Shown: piece by piece, positions 25,975 through 34,169 of the stretch
Position numbering within the stretch: position 1 is the stretch's first letter
How the letters are laid out: each line of letters opens with the position of its first letter
Source of the DNA: an uncultured Lachnospiraceae bacterium
GTDB lineage: Bacteria > Bacillota > Clostridia > Lachnospirales > Lachnospiraceae
Assembly (NCBI GenBank): GCA_947037115.1
Contig: CAMQTN010000005.1
Location: 1-64,000, forward strand
Reading direction: 5' to 3'
DNA: 64,000 nt
Translations under genes and position numbers: made by a program
The notes under the pieces: generated by a model
Seen by the model: only the letters and a program-made list of their open reading frames with translations
Told to the model about the DNA's origin: nothing
Databases searched by the model: none

Positions 25975-27273
25975 ATGGAACGGTATTACCAGAAAGAGAT
26001 TGAGACTGCGGACAGAGAGCAGATTCTCGCGTGGCAGAACGAGCGTCTGGTCAGGCAGGTGCGCCACGTGTGGGACAATGTGCCCTACTACCGCAAAAAG
26101 ATGGAGGAGAAAGGGGTTACACCTGAGGAGATTCAGAGTGTGGAGGATCTGCATAAGCTTCCTTTTCTGACGAAGGACGACCTGCGGGAGGCGTATCCTT
26201 ACGGCCTTTTGGCGAAACCTTTGAAGGACTGTGTCCGTATCCAGTCCACATCCGGCACCACGGGCCGCAGGGTGGTGGCTTTCTATACCCAGCACGACGT
26301 TGATCTGTGGGAAGACTGCTGTGCCCGCGCCGTTGTGGCGGCAGGCGGTACGAACGAAGACGTCTGTCAGGTAAGCTATGGTTACGGTCTTTTCACCGGC
26401 GGGCCGGGTTTAAACGGCGGCAGTCATAGAGCCGGGTGTCTGACACTGCCCATGTCCTCCGGCAACACGGACCGGCAGTTACAGTTCATGGTTGATCTGG
26501 AGGCGACGATTCTCTGCTGTACGCCCTCCTATGCCGCTTTTCTGGCGGAGAGTATCCACGAGCGGGGGCTCAGGGACAAGATTAAGTTAAAGGCGGGTAT
26601 CTTCGGCGCGGAGGCATGGAGCGAGGAGATGCGTCAGGATATCCAGAACAAGCTGGGAATCAAGGCTTACGATATCTATGGGCTCACGGAGACCAGCGGC
26701 CCAGGCGTCAGCTTTGAGTGCAGCGAGCAGACTGGTATGCACATCAATGAGGATCATTTTATTGCGGAGATTATCGATCCGGATACGGGAGAGGTTCTTC
26801 CTGAAGGGAGCAAGGGGGAGCTGGTGTTCACAGCCATCACCAAGGAGGCGTTCCCGCTTCTGCGTTACCGTACCAGAGATATCTGTGTGCTTACCAGAAA
26901 GAAATGTTCCTGCGGCCGTACCCATGTAAAGATGAGTAAGCCCATGGGCAGAAGCGACGACATGCTGATTGTCAAGGGCGTGAATGTATTCCCGTCCCAG
27001 ATCGAGACAGTGCTTCTGGAACAGGGTTATCCCGCAAACTATCAGATCATTGTGGATCGTGTCAACAACTCTGATACGATCGAGGTGATGGTGGAGATGA
27101 CGCCGGAGAACTTCTCCGATAATCTGGGTAAGATCACGGAGATGGAGAAGGGACTCGTATCTGCGCTTAAGGCGATGCTTGGTATTTACGCAAAGGTTCG
27201 TCTGGTTGCGCCCAAGTCCATCACACGAAGCGAGGGCAAAGCGGTGCGCGTGATTGATAAGCGTAAAATCTAA
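25975..27273 (+). CDS. Phenylacetate-CoA ligase-type enzyme
   Basis: The 432-residue protein is of the PaaK/COG1541 type: the P-loop IQSTSGTTGRRVV, the segment YDIYGLTETSGPGV, the hinge RTRDICVL, a Cys pair KCSCGRTH and the GRSDDMLIVKGVNVFPSQIE motif. It joins CoA to arylacetates with ATP giving AMP. Start ATG 25975 follows AAGGAGGAAGG. Directly downstream of iorAB, the pair can activate external phenylacetate or indoleacetate and carboxylate it to arylpyruvate for Phe/Tyr/Trp synthesis, a route known in some anaerobes; the opposite, energy-yielding direction is also possible. Confidence 0.93.
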   Translation: MERYYQKEIETADREQILAWQNERLVRQVRHVWDNVPYYRKKMEEKGVTPEEIQSVEDLHKLPFLTKDDLREAYPYGLLAKPLKDCVRIQSTSGTTGRRVVAFYTQHDVDLWEDCCARAVVAAGGTNEDVCQVSYGYGLFTGGPGLNGGSHRAGCLTLPMSSGNTDRQLQFMVDLEATILCCTPSYAAFLAESIHERGLRDKIKLKAGIFGAEAWSEEMRQDIQNKLGIKAYDIYGLTETSGPGVSFECSEQTGMHINEDHFIAEIIDPDTGEVLPEGSKGELVFTAITKEAFPLLRYRTRDICVLTRKKCSCGRTHVKMSKPMGRSDDMLIVKGVNVFPSQIETVLLEQGYPANYQIIVDRVNNSDTIEVMVEMTPENFSDNLGKITEMEKGLVSALKAMLGIYAKVRLVAPKSITRSEGKAVRVIDKRKI

Positions 27274-27287
27274 AGGAGGGCGAATAA

Positions 27288-27719
27288 ATGACAATACCTC
27301 AGATATCTGTATTTCTGGAAAACAAGGCCGGACAGCTTGCGGACATCACAGGGATTCTATCGGAAAATCAGGTGAACATGCGGGCGATCAATATTGCGGA
27401 GACTGCGGATTACGGCGTTTTGCGGCTGATTGTGGATGATGCGTCGAAGGCTTCCGCCATTCTTTTGGAGCAGGGCTTTATCCTGACCATGACGCCGGTT
27501 GTGGGGGTGGCGGTTCCCGATACGCCGGGCGGCTTAAGCAAGGTGCTCAGTGTGATTTCCACGGAGGGGATCGATGTGGAGTATATGTACTCTGTTTTCG
27601 GACAGAAGGACGGACAGGCTTGCATGATCTTCCGCGTGGCGGATACGGACGGCCTTGCGGCAGTCCTGGAAAAGAACGGGATTGCCATGATAGCGGGAGA
27701 AAATCTCGGCCTTCATTGA
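27288..27719 (+). CDS. Two-ACT-domain amino-acid-binding protein
   Basis: The 143-residue protein consists of two ACT-type beta-alpha-beta units (about 3-68 and 70-142): IPQISVFLENKAGQLADITG with NMRAINIAE, then VVGVAVPDTPGGLSKVLSV with IDVEYMYSVFG. ACT domains bind amino acids and regulate enzymes; stand-alone double-ACT proteins are typical partners of iorAB-PaaK clusters. It follows the ligase by 14 bases with a good SD (AAAGGAGGG). A role as aromatic amino acid sensor for the cluster is inferred. Confidence 0.9.
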   Translation: MTIPQISVFLENKAGQLADITGILSENQVNMRAINIAETADYGVLRLIVDDASKASAILLEQGFILTMTPVVGVAVPDTPGGLSKVLSVISTEGIDVEYMYSVFGQKDGQACMIFRVADTDGLAAVLEKNGIAMIAGENLGLH

Positions 27720-27748
27720 AATTTTCAGATTTTTCCTGAGAAAAACGG

Positions 27749-27777
27749 TTGACAAAGATGGAAATTTCGTATACATT
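27749..27777 (+). promoter_or_regulatory. Promoter of the tyrS T-box transcript
   Basis: A perfect TTGACA (27749-27754) and TACATT (27772-27777) are 17 bp apart, about 30 bases before the T-box stem I. Confidence 0.75.
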
Positions 27778-27809
27778 AAAAAACAGTTAAGTTTTGCAAA
27801 ACAACATAT

Positions 27810-28123
27810 GACAGGCGTTGAAGAGAACAAGTAGTGGATCAGGAAACGGACAGAAAGCAGCCGGCGGATGAGAGGCGCGCGGGAACTTTTCCATGAATAC
27901 ATCTCGGAGCTTCACGGCAGAACAGGGCGCAGATGTTTCTTAGTAAGCCGTGACGGAGGAATGCACGTTATAGCAGGAGAGTATCGCCATATAGAAGAAT
28001 AATGGAATATAACGATTGTTATTCTATGGCTGTACCCGGTGAGGCAGACGATGTGAGTCGTCTGTGAAATTAGGTGGTAACACGAGTTTAACCCTCGTCC
28101 TGATAGCAGGACGGGGGTTTTTT
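27810..28123 (+). promoter_or_regulatory. T-box riboswitch, tyrosine-specific, upstream of tyrS
   Basis: The leader has the stem I start with GAAGAGAACAAGTAG, a likely specifier codon TAC (27898-27900, in GAATACATC), the T-box sequence AGGTGGTAACACG (28072-28084) that binds the uncharged tRNA end, and a terminator: 12-base arms ACCCTCGTCCTG (28091-28102) and CAGGACGGGGGT (28107-28118), then TTTTTT. Uncharged tRNA-Tyr would stop the terminator forming and switch on tyrS. The specifier position was read by eye and is less certain than the T-box and terminator. Confidence 0.9.
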
Positions 28124-28251
28124 ACGCGTATAAGCAGAGTCAGAAGGCGGCAGGGACAGGATACATGCGTGCATGTTAGACTGTCTGTGACGACTTCTGA
28201 CGAGCAACGCGAATGAGAGATGCGAAGCATCTCGAATCTGCTTATTCGCGT
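28124..28251 (+). other. Folded three-way-junction element between the T-box and tyrS
   Basis: After the T-box terminator, an outer helix (28124-28138 with 28237-28251, 14 of 15 pairs) encloses two branches: GTCAGAAG/CTTCTGAC (28139-28146, 28194-28201), with inner GACAG/CTGTC and CATGC-GT-GCATG, and the mini-hairpin GAGATGC-GAA-GCATCTC (28217-28233). No U run follows. The second branch carries the dispersed mini-hairpin repeat (copy C). Function unknown. Confidence 0.55.
28205..28237 (+). repeat. Dispersed mini-hairpin repeat, copy C (variant)
   Basis: GCGAATGAG, then the hairpin GATGC-GAA-GCATC, then CGAAT. The frame AATGAG...CGAAT is shared with copy A (1750-1788) and more loosely with copy B (7161-7200), while the hairpin sequence differs. 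Confidence 0.4.
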
Positions 28252-28278
28252 GTATCATGACGAAGGGAGACAATTACA

Positions 28279-29505
28279 ATGGGAATTTATGAAGAGTTAC
28301 AGGCGAGAGGGCTTCTCGCCCAACTGACGGATGAGGCGGAGATCCGTGACCTGATCAACAATGGAAAGGCGACCTTTTATATCGGCTTCGATCCCACGGC
28401 GGACAGTCTGCATGTGGGACATTTCATGGCGCTGTGCCTGATGAAGCGTTTACAGGAGGCCGGCAATAAGCCCATCGCCCTGATCGGCGGCGGCACGGCC
28501 ATGATCGGGGACCCTTCCGGCCGTACAGACATGCGCTCCATGATGACGAAAGAGACCATCGAGCACAACTGCGAGTGCTTTAAGAAGCAGATGAGCCGGT
28601 TTATTGACTTTTCGGAGGGAAAGGCGCTCATGGTCAACAACGCGGACTGGCTGCTTGACCTGAACTATGTGGAGTTTATCAGGGAGGTGGGCGCGTGCTT
28701 TTCCGTAAACAATATGCTGCGGGCGGAGTGCTACAGGCAGCGGATGGAGAAGGGGCTTAGCTTCCTCGAGTTCAATTACATGATTATGCAGAGCTACGAT
28801 TTTCTGGAGCTCTACAAGAGATATGGCTGTAACATGCAGTTTGGAGGGGATGACCAGTGGAGCAATATGCTGGGCGGTACAGACCTGATCCGCAGAAAAC
28901 TTTCAAAGGACGCCTATGCAATGACGATTACACTTCTGATGAACTCAGAGGGAAAGAAGATGGGAAAGACCCAGAAGGGCGCTGTGTGGCTTGATCCCGA
29001 AAAGACCACGCCTTTTGAGTTTTACCAGTATTGGCGCAATGTGGATGATGCGGACGTGCTGAAATGTCTGCGGATGCTCACTTTCCTGCCCCTGGAGCAG
29101 ATCGAGGAGATGGATAAGTGGGAGGGCAGTCAGTTAAACGAGGCGAAGGAGATTCTGGCTTACGAGCTGACTAATCTGGTACACGGAGAGGAGGAGGCCA
29201 ATAAGGCGAAAGAGGCGTCAAAAGCACTCTTTGCCGGTGGCGGAAGCTCTGAAAATATGCCGACAGTGACCCTGATGGAGGATGATTACAAGGATGGCAG
29301 GATAGATATTCAGGGCATTTTAGTTGCGGCAGGTCTGGCGTCATCCCGATCGGAGGCGCGCAGGGCTGTGGAACAGGGCGGCGTAAGTGTGAACGGAGAG
29401 AAGGTGACGGATTTAAAGACCTCTTACACGAAGGAGGATATCGCGGCCGGGGAGTTTATTGTGAAGAAGGGTAAGAAAAGTTTTAAGAAAGTTCTGACAA
29501 AGTAG
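28279..29505 (+). CDS. tyrS: Tyrosyl-tRNA synthetase
   Basis: The 408-residue class I synthetase has the HIGH-type motif in [16 protein letters not shown], tyrosine-site residues in the [12 protein letters not shown] region, [14 protein letters not shown], and the KMSKS-equivalent [12 protein letters not shown]-terminal S4 RNA-binding domain (about 340-405, with [18 protein letters not shown]) is present, the usual bacterial layout. Start ATG 28279 follows GAAGGGAG. Expression is controlled by the Tyr T-box at 27810-28123. The next gene, an aldolase, may share the transcript. Confidence 0.97.
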   Translation: MGIYEELQARGLLAQLTDEAEIRDLINNGKATFYIGFDPTADSLHVGHFMALCLMKRLQEAGNKPIALIGGGTAMIGDPSGRTDMRSMMTKETIEHNCECFKKQMSRFIDFSEGKALMVNNADWLLDLNYVEFIREVGACFSVNNMLRAECYRQRMEKGLSFLEFNYMIMQSYDFLELYKRYGCNMQFGGDDQWSNMLGGTDLIRRKLSKDAYAMTITLLMNSEGKKMGKTQKGAVWLDPEKTTPFEFYQYWRNVDDADVLKCLRMLTFLPLEQIEEMDKWEGSQLNEAKEILAYELTNLVHGEEEANKAKEASKALFAGGGSSENMPTVTLMEDDYKDGRIDIQGILVAAGLASSRSEARRAVEQGGVSVNGEKVTDLKTSYTKEDIAAGEFIVKKGKKSFKKVLTK

Positions 29506-29557
29506 GATAGAAAACAGAAAAAAGCTATCCAGTCAATAAAGAAAGGGTGAATGAGAG

Positions 29558-30541
29558 ATGGAAAAGAGAGCAAAGGGTAGAACACTGATGTCATACGCAC
29601 CGGATATCAAGGTCGTTGACTGCACACTGCGGGACGGCGGTCTGGTGAATGATTTCTTTTTTACGGATGAGTTTGTAAAGGCGCTGTACCGCGCCAATAT
29701 CAAGGCCGGCGTGGATTATATGGAGTTTGGCTACAAGGCGTCCAAGGAGATGTTTGATATGAAAAAGTTCGGCAAGTGGAAGTTCTGCGACGACAAGGAC
29801 ATCCGCGCCGTTGTGGGAGACAACAAGACGGATATGAAGATCGGCGTCATGGCGGACGTGGGCCGATGTGATTTCAGGAAAGACATTTTAAACAAGAAAG
29901 ACAGCCCGATTGATCTTGTGCGTGTTGCGACTTACATCAATACGATCCCGGCGGCAGTCGAGATGATTGAGGACTGCACGAAGAAGGGGTATGAGACAAC
30001 GGTCAACATCATGGCCATCTCCAAAGCAAATGAGACAGATCTGGACGCGGCCCTTGACCTGCTCGGTCAAAGCAGTGTGGGTACGATTTATCTGGTGGAC
30101 AGTTACGGCTCCCTTTATCCGGAGCAGGCCAGGAGACTTGCGGATAAATATCTGGAGGTAGCTGCCAAATATAACAAAAAGGTTGGCATCCACGCACATA
30201 ACAACCAGCAGCTTGCCTTTGCAAACACAACCGAGGTCGTTATCATGGGTGTGAGCTATCTCGATGCAACGGTGAGCGGCATGGGACGCGGGTGCGGAAA
30301 CTGCCCCAGCGAATTGCTTTTAGGTTTCCTGAAAAACCCGAAATACAATATCAATCCGATCCTGCATTTCATTGAGGATCAGGTTGTACCGCTGCGGGAG
30401 TCCGGCGTGACATGGGGTTATGACGTTCCCTATCTGTTGACGGGGATTTTGAATCAGCATCCGAAGTCTGCCATTCAGTTTATGAAGGAGAACAGGAAGG
30501 ACTATCACGAGTTTTACCTGGAACTTCTGGAGAACTTCTAG
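29558..30541 (+). CDS. DRE-TIM-type aldolase of unknown substrate (HMGL-like)
   Basis: The 327-residue protein carries the DRE-TIM metallolyase signature VVDCTLRDGG near the N-terminus and the metal-binding HAHNN motif about 200 residues in, plus a Cys/Gly-rich GMGRGCGNCPSELLL segment. It resembles the barrel of 4-hydroxy-2-oxovalerate aldolase and related HMG-CoA lyase-like enzymes, but the C-terminal communication domain that pairs with a dehydrogenase is short and no partner dehydrogenase is nearby. Start ATG 29558 has AAAGGG upstream; ATG 29588 is an alternative. It lies 52 bases after tyrS. Substrate and pathway are unknown. Confidence 0.8.
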   Translation: MEKRAKGRTLMSYAPDIKVVDCTLRDGGLVNDFFFTDEFVKALYRANIKAGVDYMEFGYKASKEMFDMKKFGKWKFCDDKDIRAVVGDNKTDMKIGVMADVGRCDFRKDILNKKDSPIDLVRVATYINTIPAAVEMIEDCTKKGYETTVNIMAISKANETDLDAALDLLGQSSVGTIYLVDSYGSLYPEQARRLADKYLEVAAKYNKKVGIHAHNNQQLAFANTTEVVIMGVSYLDATVSGMGRGCGNCPSELLLGFLKNPKYNINPILHFIEDQVVPLRESGVTWGYDVPYLLTGILNQHPKSAIQFMKENRKDYHEFYLELLENF

Positions 30542-30598
30542 TTGAGAAATCAATAACTGGCGTAATATAAAGAAGACGTATGCAAAAGGAGAAGTACC

Positions 30599-32332
30599 GT
30601 GAGGCCAAACAGGAAGACAGGCAGAGATAACGATCTGGAATATATAGATCTGGAGAACGGAATGCCAGACGGCAATGATGGGGAGTGTGATCTGCTGGAT
30701 GGCGATGATGAAGAGTACGATTTGCCGGATGAGGATTATGTTGAAGCGTATGATGATGCCTTTGACGAAGAACTGGACGAGAATACGCTGCGGTTTGTAA
30801 AACGAGTGTTATTTCCGGCAGTGATTGTGATTGTGGCAGTGGTGACTGCTGTGGCTGTTTTCTTTCTCTTCCGGGGCGGAATGGAAGAGGAAACGCTTCC
30901 CGCCATTGAGGAAATTTCACAGATACAGGACACTGCGCAGGAGACGGATGCTGATGTTTCTGCGGGAGAGAATACACAACCGGATGTTATTTCTGTACAG
31001 GAGCCTTCCGAGGACGCGCAGGAGAGCGACACTGAAGCTGATACGCTGCAGGAAGATCCGGAGACGGAAACCATGGGGACGGAGCAGGGCACGGAAGTGG
31101 ATGTGAGCCAGCTCCTTTCCTCAGGAGCGGCTGCGGAGACGGAGGAGATCACCTTTGGCATTGATGTGGCCAGGTATCAGGGAACGATTGACTGGGCTCA
31201 GGTGGCTTCTTCAGGCATTGATTTTGTCATGGTGCGCGTAGGTTACCGGATGGATGGCAGCCGGGAGATCGTTGCAGACAGCAATGCCAGATACAATATG
31301 CAGGAGGCCCAGAAGAATGGGATCAAGGTTGGGGCGTATTTCTTTTCTACCGCTGTCAGCGAAGCGGAGGCAGTGGAGGAGGCGGATTGGACAGCCGACT
31401 ATATTTCCCAGTATCAGATTACCTATCCTGTGGCCTTTGACTGTGAAGGTTTTGAGCGGGAGGACAGCGCGCAGTATGGACTTTCCGCCACAAAGCGGAC
31501 GGACATAGCCATTGCATTTTTAAACAGGATTTATGAGAGAGGTTATACGCCCATGTTCTACTCCTCCATGAATGAGATGGCAGGTGACGCCAAGTGGGAG
31601 ACATCCAGAATTGAGAAAACCTATCGGATCTGGGTATCGCAGTATCCGTCAGCGCCTTATCCCCAGACAGAGAAATCATCCTATCAGGGAACCCATGCCA
31701 TGTGGCAGTACACAAACCGGGGGACGGTTTCAGGAATCAGTCAGCCTGTGGATGTGAACATCGCCTATTTTGGCTATGAGGGCACAGCCGGCGCCCTGAA
31801 TGAGGAGACGCCGGAGGAGGCTCATGCGGATGTGGAGGCATTGATGCCATTTGCCCAGGTGGACGAGGAAGTGACAGCAAAGGAAGCTACCAATCTGCGA
31901 AATATCCCCAGCCAGGGAGAGGACAGCGCGGTAGTGTACACTTTGAAAAACGGGGAGACTTTAAAAAGAACAGGTGTTAGTGAAAGTGGCTGGTCAAGAC
32001 TGCTTTACAATGATCAGACCGTTTATGCGGTGAGCAGCTATCTGACCACAGACTTGGGTTATCAGGCGCCGAAGCAGGAAGAGCAGGAAGGAGCCGGGAG
32101 CGGGGACGGGTTGAAGACCCGCTTTGCAGAGAGAAATGAACAGGTGACAGCGAAAATTGAGGTCAATCTGCGCAAGCTGCCCAGTGTGACCAATCCGGAT
32201 GCTGTGGTTGTGGCTGCCCTGCATAACGGAGAGTACGTGACCAGAACTGGCATCAATGAAGATTACGGCTGGTCAAGAGTGGAATATAACGGACAGACAC
32301 TTTACTGTATCAGCAGCTATCTGACACAGTAG
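30599..32332 (+). CDS. Membrane-anchored GH25 lysozyme with SH3 repeats
   Basis: The 577-residue protein has a very acidic N-terminal cytoplasmic part (1-65, Asp/Glu-rich), one membrane helix (about 69-91), an acidic Ser/Thr/Glu-rich spacer (about 95-185), a GH25 muramidase domain (about 187-390: FGIDVARYQG, VGAYFFS, AFDCEGFE with the DxE catalytic pair, HAMWQYT), and two C-terminal bacterial SH3-like repeats (about 420-485, about 515-577), each with an NLR.(I/L)PS motif. It would cut or remodel peptidoglycan outside the cell while tethered. Start GTG 30599 follows AAAGGAG. A terminator follows. Confidence 0.9.
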   Translation: MRPNRKTGRDNDLEYIDLENGMPDGNDGECDLLDGDDEEYDLPDEDYVEAYDDAFDEELDENTLRFVKRVLFPAVIVIVAVVTAVAVFFLFRGGMEEETLPAIEEISQIQDTAQETDADVSAGENTQPDVISVQEPSEDAQESDTEADTLQEDPETETMGTEQGTEVDVSQLLSSGAAAETEEITFGIDVARYQGTIDWAQVASSGIDFVMVRVGYRMDGSREIVADSNARYNMQEAQKNGIKVGAYFFSTAVSEAEAVEEADWTADYISQYQITYPVAFDCEGFEREDSAQYGLSATKRTDIAIAFLNRIYERGYTPMFYSSMNEMAGDAKWETSRIEKTYRIWVSQYPSAPYPQTEKSSYQGTHAMWQYTNRGTVSGISQPVDVNIAYFGYEGTAGALNEETPEEAHADVEALMPFAQVDEEVTAKEATNLRNIPSQGEDSAVVYTLKNGETLKRTGVSESGWSRLLYNDQTVYAVSSYLTTDLGYQAPKQEEQEGAGSGDGLKTRFAERNEQVTAKIEVNLRKLPSVTNPDAVVVAALHNGEYVTRTGINEDYGWSRVEYNGQTLYCISSYLTQ

Positions 32333-32382
32333 AGAAATTACCACGGAAAAGATAAGCGTTATTATATGATATTGCGACAGAG

Positions 32383-32425
32383 AAAGACTCTCCGGACTGG
32401 TTAACTTAAGTCGGAGAGTCTTTTG
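32383..32425 (+). terminator. Terminator after the GH25 lysozyme
   Basis: AAAGACTCTCCG pairs with CGGAGAGTCTTT around a 17-base loop, followed by TTTTG. It lies about 50 bases after the stop and before the convergent aroC. Confidence 0.85.
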
Positions 32426-32502
32426 TATGAGAGTAGATCAATTGTTAAAAATTGGAAGATGTTAAATCATAATTTAAAATATATCGACTTTTTATCTTCG
32501 AT

Positions 32503-33603
32503 TTAATTTTTGTATATGGCTTTCAAGTGCTCCATCTTTGCGCCTGCATTTACCAGGAGTGCATCCAAAAGCGTGATTGCCGCCATGGATTCCACCACAA
32601 CCACTGCTCTGGGGACAATGACAGGGTCATGTCTGCCCTTGATGGAAATGGTGATTTCCTCTCCGTCTTTGTTGACGGTATCCTGCTGGGAAAAGATGGA
32701 GGGGGTTGGCTTTATATGGGCGCGGAGAAGGATTTGTGAACCGTCGCTGATGCCGCCAAGTATGCCCCCGGCGTGGTTGGTGGACTTGAAAACCCTTCCA
32801 TTCTGCATGCGGAAAGCGTCGTTATTTTCGGAACCGCGGCGGGAGGATACTTCGATGCCGTCGCCAATCTCCACTGCTTTGACGGCGCCGATGGACATAA
32901 CCGCCTTGGCCAGATTTGCGTCAAGTTTCTCAAAGACCGGGTCTCCCAGACCTACAGGCACGCCGTCAATCAAACATTCGATCACGCCGCCGGAAGAATC
33001 ATAGTTTCTCATGCAGTCTTCCAGATATTTCTCCGCACGGGCGGAGGCTTCCCTGTCCGGCATGGAGGTTGGGGTGCTGGCGATGGCGTCCCTGTCAAAG
33101 GCGTCTGGATCAATGGATACGGGGCCGATGGATCTGGTGTAGGCAGTAAGGCCTATGCCAAATTCCGACAGGGTCTTTGCTGCAATGGCTCCGGCGGCCA
33201 CGCGGCCGATGGTCTCCCGCCCGGAGGAGCGTCCGCCGCCGCGGTAGTCACGAAAGCCGTATTTTTGATCAAAGGTGTAATCGGCGTGGCCGGGGCGGTA
33301 ACAGCCTGCAATATCGCTGTAGTCTTTGGAGCGCTGGGAAGTGTTCCGGATAAGCAGGGAAATAGGTGTGCCGGTGGTTTTACCCTCAAAGACGCCGGAG
33401 AGGATTTCTACGGCGTCCGCCTCTTTGCGGGGGGTGGTAATGCGGCTTTGCCCGGGCTTTCTCCTGTCCAAATATGTCTGAATATCGTTTTCGTTGAGAG
33501 AAAGTCCTGCGGGACAGCCGTCCACAACGACACCGAGTCCGGGGCCGTGGGATTCCCCCCAGGTAGTGATTCGATAGATAATTCCTAGTGATGAGCCTGC
33601 CAT
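32503..33603 (-). CDS. aroC: Chorismate synthase
   Basis: AroC makes chorismate from 5-enolpyruvylshikimate 3-phosphate using reduced FMN. The 366-residue protein has all three signatures: GESHGPGLGVVVDG at the N-terminus, the RRGGGRSSGRET-type motif (here DYRGGGRSSGRETIGRVAAG), and RHDPVIVPRAVVVVE near the C-terminus. I start at 33603 with AAAGGA 8 bases before the ATG; the frame stays open another 32 codons upstream without an SD. No other shikimate-pathway gene is adjacent, so it is a single-gene unit. Confidence 0.96.
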   Translation of the reverse strand: MAGSSLGIIYRITTWGESHGPGLGVVVDGCPAGLSLNENDIQTYLDRRKPGQSRITTPRKEADAVEILSGVFEGKTTGTPISLLIRNTSQRSKDYSDIAGCYRPGHADYTFDQKYGFRDYRGGGRSSGRETIGRVAAGAIAAKTLSEFGIGLTAYTRSIGPVSIDPDAFDRDAIASTPTSMPDREASARAEKYLEDCMRNYDSSGGVIECLIDGVPVGLGDPVFEKLDANLAKAVMSIGAVKAVEIGDGIEVSSRRGSENNDAFRMQNGRVFKSTNHAGGILGGISDGSQILLRAHIKPTPSIFSQQDTVNKDGEEITISIKGRHDPVIVPRAVVVVESMAAITLLDALLVNAGAKMEHLKAIYKN

Positions 33604-33962
33604 TGTCTGATCCTTTCTTAAATAGTGTGAAGTTTTCTGAAAAAAGCCTGCAAGATATCCTGCAAAAATAAAATTGCATATGAAATATAAAATGTACAAT
33701 TAAATACAGGAAACAGGGAGAAGCGGCGAAAAAACAGACGCATATTCGTAAATGTATCAAAAAGCATATGAATCCACGCGGTTTTCCCTGTACACAGCAT
33801 ATCATATTTTGTCTAAAATGCAAGGGGCGGATCGGGGTGACAGAGATCAGAAAAGGGAGCTGAGGAGACAAAATGAGGACAGGTGTAATCTCAAAAATCA
33901 AATCACAAGGGTAAAGAACCAAAAAAAGGGCGAAAAATGACAGATTTACATAAAAAAAGGGG
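33604..33962. other. Intergenic region between aroC and the VanY-type gene
   Basis: About 360 AT-rich bases with no supported gene. It holds the motif GCATAT four times (33676, 33740, 33764, 33798), an inverted repeat ACAGGGAGAA (33713-33722) / TTTTCCCTGT (33782-33791), and must contain the aroC promoter (minus), which I cannot place with confidence. A 62-codon open frame at 33752 lacks an SD and is not called. Confidence 0.4.
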
Positions 33963-33990
33963 TGTACAAAAAGATTTTATGTGTTATGAT
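33963..33990 (+). promoter_or_regulatory. Possible promoter of the VanY-type gene
   Basis: TGTACA (33963-33968) and TATGAT (33985-33990) are 16 bp apart. If used, transcription starts near 33997, which excludes the upstream ATG at 33993 as the start codon. Confidence 0.45.
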
Positions 33991-34169
33991 ATATGACAGA
34001 AATCGCATTTTATCAAAATTTGGGGTTTGGATGGTTGATGGATAACACATTTCGACAAAGCATAATTACATATTTTATGAGTGCGTCAGAAAAGAATAAA
34101 CGGTTAAAATATCCCTGCATGGCTGCTATGTCCATGTCTCTTTTCGGTTATTCTGTCGGAAGGCATTTT

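Noticed and set aside
32773..33588. A 271-codon open frame antisense to aroC
   Set aside because: It lies fully opposite a certain chorismate synthase gene; its product is Gly/Val/Ala-rich with no recognisable motif, and GC-rich codon usage makes long antisense frames common here.
33752..33940. A 62-codon open frame between aroC and the VanY gene
   Set aside because: No SD, no motif, a Lys/Asn-rich end and AT-rich composition like non-coding spacer.
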